The notes: generated by a model not told the origin, from the sequence alone. A stretch of 64,000 nt of DNA from an uncultured Selenomonadales bacterium (GCA_900315155.1 OMYB01000014.1:1-64000), one strand, 5' to 3'; counted from the first letter of the stretch, positions 44,549 through 53,637 are shown. Program-made: numbers and translations.

Positions 44549-46081
44549 TTAGTGTGCAGCAACGGCTGCGCCTTCGGCGTCATGATGCAGCAGGTGGTTG
44601 TGGCCGAAGCACTGCTCGTACTTCCAGCCCGTCAGGCCCTCGATTGCTTTACGCGTCTCCGGCGTGACATCGGCCATGCTGCCGCCCTCGCGGATGCGAT
44701 GGACCTCGTCGACGAGGAGCTTATGGTTCTCTTTCGTCAGCGTGAGGTTGCGGCTGATGAGGTAGATGACCACGCAGAGGACGATAGGAACGACAATCGT
44801 CATGATCAGGACACCATCGATAGCGCTGGCCGTCTGCTGGCCTGCACCTTTCTCGAAGCCGAACGCTGCGAGACCAACGCCGAGGAGGAAGCCCTCCATA
44901 GCGGATGCGACTTTGGAAAGCAGGCCGTTGACGCCCGTGTAGATGCCTTCGCGACGCTCCATCGTGACGGCCTCATCGATATCCGCCATGAACGGGAGCT
45001 GGAAGACCGGTATGTAATCCGCGCCCGCCTTGCCGATATTATTGACAATCGCGAGGATCGTCAGCCAAACGATAACCATGTGCTCTTCCATGCCGACATG
45101 GCCGAGGTACAGGGCATAGTAACCGAGCAGGGAAACCGTGACGATGACACCGACGATCTTGAAAGCGAACGGGCCGCCATAGCGGTAGCACAGCGTGATG
45201 AAGATTGCGAGTGCGATGAAGGAAACCAGGGTACCAACGGAGGTGATGATGGACGTTGCGCTCTTCGTCAGGCCGAGGGCGTAGATGACGTAGTACGTGA
45301 ACACGCCGGCAGCGAGGTTCTTGTAGATACCGATGAAGAGCATCATGCCTGCATGCAGGCGGAATGCGCGGATGTGCATGGAAGCACCGACATCGTTGAC
45401 AAGTTTCTTAAGAACATGGGAAACATTGCCCATCTTATCGACGTAGTGGATATCCTCCGGTGCACGCTCGAACGTGAGGAAGTACACGAGCAGGAGGGAG
45501 ACCGCCGTGACGACGGCATAGGAAAGACCGGTATAGAAGTAAGCATCCACGCTATCTTCACCGAGCGTCTTGAAGAAGAAGGCCGGGAACAGCAGGGCGA
45601 TCGTCGAAGCGAACGTGCCGCAATACTGTTTGGCGGAAACCAGCGTCGTCTTCTCGGAAGCTTTCTGCGTCATTTCTGCCGGCAGCGTCGGGCCTGGAAC
45701 CATGACCGAGGTGAAGATCATCTCATAGAACATGTTCGCAGCCAGATAGAATGCGAAGCTGTGGCCCGGCAGCCAGAGCAGCGGGTAAGAGATGAGCACG
45801 AGCGGTGCGCCCATGAGGATGAAGAAATGACGGCGGCCGAACTTCTTGCCGAGCTTCGTACGGCCGAAGTTATCGCTGATGAAGCCCCATACCGGGTTGG
45901 CAACCGCATCGATAAGTCTAGCGATAGTAAAGATAAGACCGGCCTGAACGGCTGGGATGTTGCAGGCGGATGTATAGAAGAACATCAGGAATGCGGACGA
46001 CAGCGCCTGCGTGCCGCCGCCGAGGAAGTTCAGGCATGCATAGCCAAGAACGTTCCACCAGGTTACTTTACGTGCTTTCAT
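44549..46081 (-). CDS. GPH-family sugar/uronide:cation symporter
   Basis: 510 residues with about 12 membrane helices. The opening (GYACLNFLGGGTQALSSAFLMFFYT) and LIDAVANPVWGFISDNFGRTKLGKKFGRRHFFILMGAPLVLISYPLLWLP match the GPH (glycoside-pentoside-hexuronide) transporters. Between GH28 and GH105 genes it most likely imports oligogalacturonides or unsaturated rhamnogalacturonides. An extra hydrophilic C-terminal tail (about 455-510) is present. Confidence 0.9.
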   Translation of the reverse strand: MKARKVTWWNVLGYACLNFLGGGTQALSSAFLMFFYTSACNIPAVQAGLIFTIARLIDAVANPVWGFISDNFGRTKLGKKFGRRHFFILMGAPLVLISYPLLWLPGHSFAFYLAANMFYEMIFTSVMVPGPTLPAEMTQKASEKTTLVSAKQYCGTFASTIALLFPAFFFKTLGEDSVDAYFYTGLSYAVVTAVSLLLVYFLTFERAPEDIHYVDKMGNVSHVLKKLVNDVGASMHIRAFRLHAGMMLFIGIYKNLAAGVFTYYVIYALGLTKSATSIITSVGTLVSFIALAIFITLCYRYGGPFAFKIVGVIVTVSLLGYYALYLGHVGMEEHMVIVWLTILAIVNNIGKAGADYIPVFQLPFMADIDEAVTMERREGIYTGVNGLLSKVASAMEGFLLGVGLAAFGFEKGAGQQTASAIDGVLIMTIVVPIVLCVVIYLISRNLTLTKENHKLLVDEVHRIREGGSMADVTPETRKAIEGLTGWKYEQCFGHNHLLHHDAEGAAVAAH

Positions 46082-46122
46082 GGTTTTACTCCTCCCCAGG
46101 TTTACACGTCATGCATTTACGT

Positions 46123-47622
46123 TTACACTGCCTCTTCGGCAGCGGATTGTTCGCCGATATCCACCGTGGCATCTTCCTGGCGGACACCGTTGATCGTTAC
46201 GTTTTCCATGCGGAGATGCTGGATATTCTCCAGGATGGCCGCACCGGCAACGCCTTCGAGGTTCATGTTGTGGAATGTCACGTTCTGGATAGGGGCCTGT
46301 TGGAAGCCTCTCAGGTAGAACGGGTACTTCGCATCAATGGAACCACCCGGTTTCGTCTGGAACCCGTCGAGCGTCACATTGCGCAGGAGCGGCATGTAGG
46401 GGCCGTTCTCCCCTTCCTCATAGAAGAAGTCGCAATGAACAACGGAGATCCGGGATTTGTTCACGACGCTGTCGCGAACGTAGATATTTTCCAGATGGCC
46501 TCCGCGCTGGGCATTGGTCTTGAACCGCACCGGATAGTCGAGGTTCGGGCTGTCGAAGCTGTTGTGCTCCGCAAAGACGTTTTTGACGCCGCCCGATATC
46601 TCGCTGCCGATGGTGATGCCGCCATGCCCGTTGCTGAAGGTATTGTTGCGGATAATGAGGTTCTCGCAGGGAACGCCGATCCGGCGTCCGTCGTTGTTAC
46701 GGCCGGACTTGATGGCGATGCAGTCATCGCCCGTCTGGAAGTAGCAATCCTCAATGAGAACGTTTTTGGAACTCTCCGGATCGATCCCGTCGTTGTTGTA
46801 GAGGTTAGTTTCGACGTGGATTCCTTTGATGAGGACGTTCTCGCAGAGGACCGGGTTGACTTCCCAGAACGGGGAATTCGCAATGCGCACATCCTGGACC
46901 AGGACGTTCTTGCAGCGGTAGAACTGGAGGAACGGCGGCCGAAGCGTGGAAACCGTATCATCGAATACCCGGGACTCCGGATCCGTGTTATCCGCGCTCA
47001 TCTTGAATAATCTCTGGCGCTGGATCTCCTGATCCGTTTCTCCGAAGAATCCGAATTTCCACGGCATCCAGTTGAACTCATCGGCACAGCCATCCAGCGT
47101 ACCATCACCGGTTACCGCGATATTTTCAGCACCATTCGCATAAATGAATGGTGAGAAATTCTTGCATTCCACACCTTCCCAGCGGCTGAACCGGACCGGA
47201 TAGAACTGGTTCGATTTGTTCCGCATGAAGCAGAGCTGTGCGCCGTAACAAAGGTGTAACTCCACACCGGATTTCAGTTCGAGGGCTCCGGTGTAATAAA
47301 TGCCCTCCGGCAGCTCGACGACACCGCCGCCATCTTTCGCGGCTTCATCGATTGCCGCCTGGATGGCCTTGCCGTAATAAGGAACCTTATGCGTGTGGCG
47401 GACGAGCCGCTTTCCCGTGTATTCCTTATCTTTCTTGAGCTCCGCCTTCGATCCCGGATATGGTCCGTCGGGATGCGTGAAGAACTCCTCTTCTTCCACG
47501 CTCACCAGCGCATCATACCGGCTCGAGGTAATATCATAATGCTTGCCCTTGCGCTCTTTGGCGAGCGGCTCGGTATGGCTTATGATGTCATCATAGAGTG
47601 TTTGGTTCCATGTGAACTCCAT
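46123..47622 (-). CDS. GH28 polygalacturonase, intracellular
   Basis: About 499 residues. Right-handed beta-helix of GH28: VTGDGTLDGCADEF, NNDGIDPESSKNVLIEDC (NTD-type catalytic Asp), TGDDCIAIKSG (the two Asp), NGHGGITIGSE (His) and VRFKTN in place of RIKT. There is no signal peptide, so it acts on imported oligogalacturonides. Start: ATG 47622 (MEFTWNQ) has AAGG nearby; ATG 47655 adds a charged 11-residue leader and would leave almost no 5' leader if the GATAAT just upstream is the -10. First gene of the operon. Confidence 0.9.
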   Translation of the reverse strand: MEFTWNQTLYDDIISHTEPLAKERKGKHYDITSSRYDALVSVEEEEFFTHPDGPYPGSKAELKKDKEYTGKRLVRHTHKVPYYGKAIQAAIDEAAKDGGGVVELPEGIYYTGALELKSGVELHLCYGAQLCFMRNKSNQFYPVRFSRWEGVECKNFSPFIYANGAENIAVTGDGTLDGCADEFNWMPWKFGFFGETDQEIQRQRLFKMSADNTDPESRVFDDTVSTLRPPFLQFYRCKNVLVQDVRIANSPFWEVNPVLCENVLIKGIHVETNLYNNDGIDPESSKNVLIEDCYFQTGDDCIAIKSGRNNDGRRIGVPCENLIIRNNTFSNGHGGITIGSEISGGVKNVFAEHNSFDSPNLDYPVRFKTNAQRGGHLENIYVRDSVVNKSRISVVHCDFFYEEGENGPYMPLLRNVTLDGFQTKPGGSIDAKYPFYLRGFQQAPIQNVTFHNMNLEGVAGAAILENIQHLRMENVTINGVRQEDATVDIGEQSAAEEAV

Positions 47623-47737
47623 TTTACCTTGCGCCTCTTTCTCTTGTTTCTCCATTTCTTTTACACTATTATCCTATCATTTTTTCGCGTTCACCCGTAG
47701 ACAACATTTTTAGACGAATCATAAAATTTTATAGAAA

Positions 47738-47777
47738 AAGCTGTGACCCCTTGAAAAAGAACAAAGGGTCACAGCTT
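47738..47777 (-). terminator. terminator of the ftsZ-tcdA-gpsA operon
   Basis: 12-bp stem AAGCTGTGACCC (47738-47749) with GGGTCACAGCTT (47766-47777), followed by TTTTC on the minus strand. Confidence 0.88.
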
Positions 47778-47823
47778 CTGTGATCGTGTGTATGAAATTG
47801 GATGGCGATAGGCCGCGCCGGTA

Positions 47824-48786
47824 TCAGGCCTGCTCGGATTTCGTCGTGCGCAGGAAGAGCTGTGTCAGCTGCTCTTTCGGGTCCTTGTGGTCGTGGATGA
47901 TCGCGTAGACCGTCTGGCAGATCGGGAGCTCGACATCGTAGGCTTTCGAGAGGTCCATGAGCGCCTCGGCCGTGTAGACGCCCTCCGCCAGCTTGTTGAA
48001 CGGCTTGCCGAGGATGAGATCCTCGCCGAAGCGCCGGTTGTTGCTGTGCGGGGAAAAGAGCGTTGCCTCATAGTCGCCGAGATGCGAGAGGCCGTAGACC
48101 GTCATCCGGTCGCCGCCCATCTTCTCGATGAGACGCGAAAGCTCGCGCGTACCACGTGCCATGAGCGCGCCCTTGAGGCTGCTGTAGCCAAAGCCATCCA
48201 GCATGCCGGCGGCCAGGCCGATGACGTTCTTCGCCGCCGCGCCGATCTCCGTGCCGAGCAGGTCCTCGCCATAATAAAAGCGGATGAGCGGGCTTCCGAA
48301 GACCGAGACCAGCTCTTTCGTGAGCGGGAGTTCCTTTGCCGCGATGACCATGCAGTTCGGGATGCCGCGCAGGAAATCCTGGACGTGGCCCGGACCGACC
48401 CAGACCGCCGTGCGCGCGCCCGCGCCCGTCTCCTCATCGAAGACCATCGAGAGGCGCTTGCCCGTGCCGATCTCGAGGCCCTTCATGCAGAGCACGAACT
48501 TCTTCTCCGCGATGGGGAGCTTCACGAGCTCGCGTGCAAAGCTGCGCAGCTGCTGGGAGCTGATTGAAATGACGATGACGTCGGCATGGGAGACCGCTCT
48601 CGGCAGATCCTCCGTGAGGGCGACGCTTTCCGGGAGCTTGAGGTATTCGTTCTCCCGCGTGTCTTTCAGCTGCTGCAGATGCGCAGACCCCGGGCGTCCC
48701 CAGAGCATGACATCGTGGCCGATATGGTCGGCATACCAGGCGTGGAAGGAACCCCAGCGCCCGCAGCCGAGTACCGTAATCTTCAT
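47824..48786 (-). CDS. NAD(P)-dependent glycerol-3-phosphate dehydrogenase-like protein
   Basis: 320 residues from ATG 48786 (GGAGAGAGAG before it). Rossmann start KITVLGCGRWGSFHAWYA with GxGxxG-like pattern (GCGRWG), VWVGPGHVQDFLRGIPN, GTEIGAAAKNVIGLAAGMLDG (GpsA catalytic Lys region) and NNRRFGEDLILGK. Normal GpsA has GxGxWGTALA and GPSFA; here the first is GCGRWGSFHA and the second GPGHVQDF, so this is a divergent GpsA paralogue. It could use another 2-keto or hydroxy substrate. Third in the ftsZ operon. Confidence 0.8.
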   Translation of the reverse strand: MKITVLGCGRWGSFHAWYADHIGHDVMLWGRPGSAHLQQLKDTRENEYLKLPESVALTEDLPRAVSHADVIVISISSQQLRSFARELVKLPIAEKKFVLCMKGLEIGTGKRLSMVFDEETGAGARTAVWVGPGHVQDFLRGIPNCMVIAAKELPLTKELVSVFGSPLIRFYYGEDLLGTEIGAAAKNVIGLAAGMLDGFGYSSLKGALMARGTRELSRLIEKMGGDRMTVYGLSHLGDYEATLFSPHSNNRRFGEDLILGKPFNKLAEGVYTAEALMDLSKAYDVELPICQTVYAIIHDHKDPKEQLTQLFLRTTKSEQA

Positions 48787-48809
48787 CTCTCTCCCTCTCT
48801 CCTTACGCA

Positions 48810-49580
48810 TTACGCGCCCATCTGGACTTTCGCACCCGTGAGGTCGCGCACGACCTCGCCCGCGATGATGAGACCGACGACGGACGGGACAAACGAGATG
48901 CTGCCCGGCACGGCGCGGCGGAAATCGCAGTTGCGCGCACTGCCCGGCGGGCAGATGCAGTTCTCACCGCAGCCGCTCTGCGTGACTTTCAGCGGCTTCT
49001 CCTTCGAATAGACGACCTTCAGATGGTCGACATGGTATCCCTTCATTTTTTTGCGCATGACGCGCGCGAGCGGGTCGACGCTCGTATCGTAGATATCCGC
49101 GACCTCGAACAGCGTCGGGTCGAGCTTGTTGCCTGCACCCATGCTGCAGATGATGGGGATGCCGAGTTCGCGGCATTTCAGCACGAGGTTAATCTTTCCC
49201 GTCACCGTATCGATCGCGTCGACGACATAGTCGTAGCGGCGCGCAAAGAACTCGTCCGCGTGCTCCGGCGTGTAGAAATCGTTGATGAGGTCGACCTCGG
49301 CCTTCGGGTTGATAGCGAGGATGCGGTCGCGCATGGCCTCGGTCTTCATCTGGCCGACCGTATGGATCGTCGCGTGGATCTGACGGTTGATGTTCGTGAG
49401 GCAGACGCGGTCGTTGTCGATGAGGACGAGACGGCCGACGCCGGCGCGCGCGAGGCCCTCGGCCACGAACGAGCCGACGCCGCCGACGCCGAAGATGGCG
49501 ACCGTGCTCGCCTCGAGCTTGTCCATGCCCGCCTCGCCGAGCAGAAGCTCCGTGCGGGAGAATTTACCTAAACGTCTCAA
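48810..49580 (-). CDS. tcdA: tRNA threonylcarbamoyladenosine dehydratase
   Basis: 256 residues of the ThiF/E1 fold. FGVGGVGSFVAEGLARAGVGRLVLIDNDRVCLTNINRQIHAT (ATP site, about 30-72), DAIDTVTGKINLVLKC, and a Cys-rich SGCGENCICPPGSARNC segment (about 205-221). TcdA cyclises t6A37 in tRNAs. The start overlaps the ftsZ stop by 4 bp, so translation is coupled. Confidence 0.92.
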   Translation of the reverse strand: MRRLGKFSRTELLLGEAGMDKLEASTVAIFGVGGVGSFVAEGLARAGVGRLVLIDNDRVCLTNINRQIHATIHTVGQMKTEAMRDRILAINPKAEVDLINDFYTPEHADEFFARRYDYVVDAIDTVTGKINLVLKCRELGIPIICSMGAGNKLDPTLFEVADIYDTSVDPLARVMRKKMKGYHVDHLKVVYSKEKPLKVTQSGCGENCICPPGSARNCDFRRAVPGSISFVPSVVGLIIAGEVVRDLTGAKVQMGA

Positions 49581-50815
49581 TGGTTATTCCTTTCTGGATG
49601 ATCCGGGGCCAGTTTGAACGCCGGAATGGCGAACGGACCGGCGGGATGCTGGGTATTCGCCGGTTGCGGTTTCGGTTTCATGAAGGACGGCGTGTCGAGC
49701 GTAAAGCTTGGTTTCTGCTCAGGCTGCGGGGCCTGCTGCGGGGCTGGGGCCTGACCGTTCTGCGCCGACTGGGCCTGCGGCTGAGCCTGCACCTGCGGCT
49801 GAGGCTGTGCGGCAGGCTTTCCGATGCGCTCGCCGCCCGGCGTGCCGTCCGTGAAGTCCGTGGCGATGAGCGTTGCCTGGATATCGCCGCCCATCGCGTT
49901 ATCGATGACGGTTCCGAGGATGATATTGACCTGCGGGTCCGTGTTTTCGTAGATATAGCGCGTAGCCTCATCCACGTCGAACAGGCTCAGCGTCTCGTCG
50001 CCCGTGAGGTTCAGGATGAAACCGCGGGCACGGCGCACGTCCTTATCGACGAGCGGGCTGCTGAGTGCCTGCTGCAGGGCGTCGAGCGCACTGCTGTGGC
50101 TGCGGCCGATGCCGAGCAGGGCATCGCTGCTCGCGCTCTGGCGGAAAATCGTCGTGACATCGGCGAAATCGACGTTGATGACACCAGTCGTGAGGATGAG
50201 CTCCGCCACGCAGCTGATGGCCTGCAGCAGGACGCGGTCGGCTGCCTTGAACGCCGACACGAGCGACATGCGGCGGTTCTCCGGCAGTTTCATGAGGTTA
50301 TCGTTCTGCACGGTGATGAGCGCATCCATATCCTGCTGCATCCTCGCGATGCCCTTTTTCGCCAGCGTCTGCTTGCGGCCGCCCTCAAAGCCGAACGGCA
50401 CCGTCACGACGCCGATGGACAGCACGTTCATCTCCTTCGCGATATGCGCGAGCACCGGGGCTGCGCCCGTGCCCGTGCCGCCGCCCATGCCGGCCGTGAT
50501 GAATACGAGATCCGCACCGTTCATCGCCTCGCGCAGGCGCACCTCGTCCTGCTTGGCCGCGCGCTCGCCGAGCGCGATATCGCCGCCTGTGCCGCGGCCG
50601 TGCGTGAATGGCTCGCCGATCTGCACCGTGCGGATGATATCCGACGACTCCGCGACCTGCTGGAGCTGGCGGGCATCCGTATTGACCGCGATGAGGTCGA
50701 TGCCGAGCGTCTCATCCTTTGCCATACGCATGAGTACGCTGTTGCCGCCTCCGCCGACGCCAAACACCTTGATCTTTACCTGCGGCTTCGTGATCAGCTT
50801 GGTCTCATCTGCCAT
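49577..50815 (-). CDS. ftsZ: cell division protein FtsZ
   Basis: 412 residues from ATG 50815 (AGGAGGAAATTTCC upstream). GVGGGGNSVLMRM (about 18-30), GGGTGTGAAPVLAHIAKEM (tubulin signature, about 112-130), and DFADVTTIFRQS. After the GTPase body comes a Pro/Gln-rich linker (about 320-395) and a short C-terminal peptide PFAIPAFKLAPD, a variant of the usual D-IP-FL motif. It forms the Z ring. ftsA and other dcw genes are not adjacent. The frame extending to 50956 overlaps a terminator and is not the start. Confidence 0.95.
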   Translation of the reverse strand: MADETKLITKPQVKIKVFGVGGGGNSVLMRMAKDETLGIDLIAVNTDARQLQQVAESSDIIRTVQIGEPFTHGRGTGGDIALGERAAKQDEVRLREAMNGADLVFITAGMGGGTGTGAAPVLAHIAKEMNVLSIGVVTVPFGFEGGRKQTLAKKGIARMQQDMDALITVQNDNLMKLPENRRMSLVSAFKAADRVLLQAISCVAELILTTGVINVDFADVTTIFRQSASSDALLGIGRSHSSALDALQQALSSPLVDKDVRRARGFILNLTGDETLSLFDVDEATRYIYENTDPQVNIILGTVIDNAMGGDIQATLIATDFTDGTPGGERIGKPAAQPQPQVQAQPQAQSAQNGQAPAPQQAPQPEQKPSFTLDTPSFMKPKPQPANTQHPAGPFAIPAFKLAPDHPERNNH

Positions 50816-50897
50816 GGAAATTTCCTCCTCATCCTGCTTATCAGGAACTATTTCTATACCATCCACGCGTTTTCCTGCCTTCTCTCCCGCATGCGAA

Positions 50898-50931
50898 CGA
50901 AAAAACGGAGCCACAAAACCGCAGCTCCGCC
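50898..50931 (-). terminator. leader terminator upstream of ftsZ
   Basis: Minus strand CGGAGC-(12-nt loop)-GCTCCG followed by TTTTTTC (50900-50906 region). It lies between a short leader ORF and ftsZ. Confidence 0.75.
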
Positions 50932-50959
50932 TCCTCGTTCCAGACTGTCTATCCACGGA

Positions 50960-51019
50960 TCAGCTGAAAAGAAATACCGTCAGGCATGCCAGGACAATCT
51001 TCAGGCCATCCATTTTCAC
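50960..51019 (-). CDS. 19-residue hydrophobic leader peptide (putative)
   Basis: GTG start with AAGGAG 8-10 bp upstream encodes MKMDGLKIVLACLTVFLFS, a single short membrane-like segment. It follows a promoter and precedes a terminator, 80 bases or so ahead of that hairpin and 145 bp ahead of ftsZ. It could be a small membrane protein in its own transcription unit or a leader peptide affecting read-through into ftsZ. Confidence 0.45.
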   Translation of the reverse strand: MKMDGLKIVLACLTVFLFS

Positions 51020-51100
51020 GCGACACATCTCCTTGCCTAAAATCAGGTTGCGATAGCCGGTGAAACCGTTATGGTGCACCGGTTTGGATTTACGCTTTCT

Positions 51101-51129
51101 ATTATACCGCCTGCCTGCGCGAAAAACAA
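51101..51129 (-). promoter_or_regulatory. promoter of the leader peptide/ftsZ unit
   Basis: TTGTTT, a 17-bp spacer and TATAAT (51101-51106) on the minus strand. The -10 overlaps the stop codon of the upstream transporter gene. Confidence 0.6.
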
Positions 51130-51992
51130 GAGCCAAGCTGGGTAATCAAAATGCCGCCGAACATGAGCGCACAGCCGAGGATCTGCACTCCGCTCATGAC
51201 CTCGCCGAGGATGATCCAGCTCGATACGGCACCGAAGACCGCCTCGAAGCTCATGAGCAGAGACGCCGTCGCCGGGCGCGTGTACTTCTGCCCGACGATC
51301 TGCAGCGTGAACGCCACGCCCGCCGACATGACGCCGCCGTAAAAAATCGAAAACCATGAGTCCAGCATCGGCTGGATGGCCGGTGCCTCGACGAGGAACG
51401 CCGCGATGAGGCTGCCTGCCATGCAGACAAAGATCTGCATGGCCGAGATCTCCACGGCATCCGCCGTCGCCGCAAAGTGGTCGATGAAAAGGATATGGGC
51501 CGTCCAGAACAGCGCACTCGAGAAGACAATCGCATCCCCGGCGTTCAGGCTGATGCTGCCGTGGATCGAGAGGAAATAGAGCCCGACGACCGCGAGTGCC
51601 GCTCCCGCCCAGTTCCACGCATGGATGCGCTGCCGCAGGAGGAAATACGCCGCGAGCGGCACGAGCACGATGTAGAGCGCCGTGATAAATGCAGTCTTTC
51701 CCGCCGTCGTGTAGAGCATCGCGACCTGCTGCGTCGAGGAGGCGAGAAACATGATGCCCCCCGCACCGATGCCGGCTTTCCAGCCAGAGATATACGTGCC
51801 CGCTTTCTTTCTCTGCTCGCGCTGCCCGCGTGTCGCGAGCCACAGCCCGATGAGGAACAGGAAACCGAGGAAGAACCTCGCCCCCGCATAGCTGAACGGG
51901 CCGAGCTCGTCCATGCCCGTCATCTGCGCCACGAACGTTGTGCCCCAGATAAACGCCGCCGTCAGCAGCATGATATTGCCGCGCATCTGCAT
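51102..51992 (-). CDS. EamA/DMT-family transporter
   Basis: 296 residues from ATG 51992 (AAAGGGG upstream). Ten predicted membrane helices in two EamA repeats; the first starts MLLTAAFIWGTTFVAQMTGMDELGPFSYAGARFFLGFL, and the second contains SLLMSFEAVFGAVSSWIILGEVMSGVQILGCALMFGGIL. Drug/metabolite superfamily exporter. The substrate cannot be deduced. Monocistronic between gntP-like and ftsZ units. Confidence 0.9.
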   Translation of the reverse strand: MQMRGNIMLLTAAFIWGTTFVAQMTGMDELGPFSYAGARFFLGFLFLIGLWLATRGQREQRKKAGTYISGWKAGIGAGGIMFLASSTQQVAMLYTTAGKTAFITALYIVLVPLAAYFLLRQRIHAWNWAGAALAVVGLYFLSIHGSISLNAGDAIVFSSALFWTAHILFIDHFAATADAVEISAMQIFVCMAGSLIAAFLVEAPAIQPMLDSWFSIFYGGVMSAGVAFTLQIVGQKYTRPATASLLMSFEAVFGAVSSWIILGEVMSGVQILGCALMFGGILITQLGSCFSRRQAV

Positions 51993-52026
51993 AAAGATGC
52001 CCCTTTCGTTTTTCGTTTTTCCATAT

Positions 52027-52063
52027 AAAAATGGAGACATGGCCTATCTTACCATATCTCCAT
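52027..52063 (-). terminator. terminator of the GntP-family gene
   Basis: ATGGAGACATGG (52031-52042) pairs with CCATATCTCCAT (52052-52063) with one mismatch, then TTTTTAT on the minus strand. Confidence 0.7.
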
Positions 52064-52098
52064 AACATTGCAAAGTCCAAATCTCTCCTACGCGCGCA

Positions 52099-53517
52099 TC
52101 AGGCGATGCCCGTGAGCAGGTAGAAGACGACGCAGGCGAACGGCACGAGGAATTTCAGGCCGAGGCATACGATGATGTCGAAGTAGCTGTCCTTGTGCGT
52201 GAGGCCGCAGATCGCGAGCAGCGTGACGAGTGCGCCGGCATGCGGGACCGGGTCGATACCGATCGAGGAAACCGCGACGATGCGGTGCAGGACCTCGAGT
52301 GGGATGCCTGCAGACTGGGCGAGCTGAGCCCACTGGCTGCCGAGTGCCGACAGCGCGATCGTCAGGCCGCCCGACGCACTGCCCGTGATGCCGCACATGA
52401 TGTTCGTCGTGATGACGGCGGAAATCAGCGGGTTGAACGAATCGGAAAGGCCGATGAGGAACTGCATGACCGGCTGGAAGCCCGGCATCGCGACGATGAC
52501 GCAGCCGAACGCATAGCCGGAAGCGACGTTCAGCACAGCCGTACCCGAGGACAGGGCCGAGTAGTTGATCGGGGAAAGGAAACCGTCCCCCGCGCGGAAG
52601 TTCTTGCGCGCGATGAACGCAGCCACGAGCGAGCTGATGATGAGCGCCACGCTGATCGACCAGATCGCGGAGACCTTGCCGACGCCGCCGGCGAGCAGGC
52701 TGAGCTTCAGGCCCTTAAAGGCATCGAGGCTCGTCGGATCCCACTGGAACGCCCAGCTCCAATGGAACGGGTTCGACAGCAGCACATTGAGCACGATGAC
52801 GAGCACGAGCGGCAGGGCTGCGAGCTGCCACGAGACCTTGTTCTTCGACGAAGACTTCTGATTACCTTCCTCGATATGCGTGCCGTAGCCTTCGCCGCGG
52901 CCCTTCAGAACCTTCGCGCGATAGTTGACCCAGCCCCAGCCGATCGCCAGGAACAGCAGGGAGGCGAACAGGCCGATGCCCGGCGCCGCCCATGTCGAGG
53001 TCTCGAAATACGAAGACGGGATGATGTTCTGGATCTGCGGCGTACCCGGCAGGGCGACCATCGCAAACGAGAAGATACCCATCCACAGCGTTGCCGGGAG
53101 CAGGCGTTTCGGGATATCCGCACGCTTGAACACGACCGCGCCGAAAGGATACATGACGAAGGCAACGACGAAGACGGACAGGCCGCCGTAGGTCAGGGCA
53201 CCACAGCCGAGCAGCACGGCGAGGACCGCGCGCTTCTCGCCGAGCACATCGACGATCTTGCCTGCGATGACGGCGGCGAGGCCGCCCTTCTCCATGAGTT
53301 TCGCGAATACGGCACCGAAAAGGAATACCGGATAGTATGTCTTCACATACTCCGCCAGACGGGTCATATAGAGCTCCGTGTAGGTCGGCAGGATGTTGAA
53401 CGTACTGGCCAGGGCTGCGAGCCCCGCCATGAAGGGTGCAATCAGGATGATGGACCAGCCGCGGTACGCGAGGTACATGAGGCCCACCAAGGCGAGTGCA
53501 ATACAGATTGCTTCCAT
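52099..53517 (-). CDS. GntP-family organic acid permease
   Basis: 472 residues from ATG 53517 (GAGAGGAG upstream), about 12 membrane helices. VVAFVMYPFGAVVFKRADIPKRLLPATLWMG and ALPGTPQIQNIIPSSYF, together with the C-terminal TNIMCGITGSASGGLTIAL and SIGIDPVPHAGALVTLLAICGLTHKDSY, match GntP-type gluconate/hydroxybutyrate permeases. It is divergent from the gltD-like gene, with consensus promoters facing away from each other. The substrate is a guess (a hydroxy acid). Confidence 0.85.
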   Translation of the reverse strand: MEAICIALALVGLMYLAYRGWSIILIAPFMAGLAALASTFNILPTYTELYMTRLAEYVKTYYPVFLFGAVFAKLMEKGGLAAVIAGKIVDVLGEKRAVLAVLLGCGALTYGGLSVFVVAFVMYPFGAVVFKRADIPKRLLPATLWMGIFSFAMVALPGTPQIQNIIPSSYFETSTWAAPGIGLFASLLFLAIGWGWVNYRAKVLKGRGEGYGTHIEEGNQKSSSKNKVSWQLAALPLVLVIVLNVLLSNPFHWSWAFQWDPTSLDAFKGLKLSLLAGGVGKVSAIWSISVALIISSLVAAFIARKNFRAGDGFLSPINYSALSSGTAVLNVASGYAFGCVIVAMPGFQPVMQFLIGLSDSFNPLISAVITTNIMCGITGSASGGLTIALSALGSQWAQLAQSAGIPLEVLHRIVAVSSIGIDPVPHAGALVTLLAICGLTHKDSYFDIIVCLGLKFLVPFACVVFYLLTGIA

Positions 53518-53540
53518 CAAAAAACTCCTCTCCAAAAGTT

Positions 53541-53557
53541 ACGGTTCGTATATTACC
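53541..53557 (+). repeat. operator-like repeat A
   Basis: ACGGTTCGTATATTACC covers the -10 of the GntP gene promoter. Related copies lie at 53623-53640 and, inverted, at 53654-53673. Confidence 0.4.
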
Positions 53558-53578
53558 ATAAGGGATATTTATTGTCAA
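53550..53578 (-). promoter_or_regulatory. promoter of the GntP-family gene
   Basis: Minus strand TTGACA (53573-53578), a 17-bp spacer and TAATAT (53550-53555). Confidence 0.85.
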
Positions 53579-53608
53579 ATCTTTTCTACATATAATGCTA
53601 CTTCCTCC

Positions 53609-53637
53609 TTGACATAGCAGAAACCGGTTCATATAAT
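53609..53637 (+). promoter_or_regulatory. consensus promoter of the gltD-like/thiT operon
   Basis: TTGACA (53609-53614), exactly 17 bp, TATAAT (53632-53637): a perfect consensus. The leader is about 95 nt. Unregulated expression would be very strong, so a repressor site is likely. Confidence 0.9.

Noticed and set aside
50816..50956. N-terminally extended FtsZ starting at 50956
   Set aside because: The extension would run through an intrinsic terminator. ATG 50815 has an excellent ribosome binding site and gives the normal FtsZ start.
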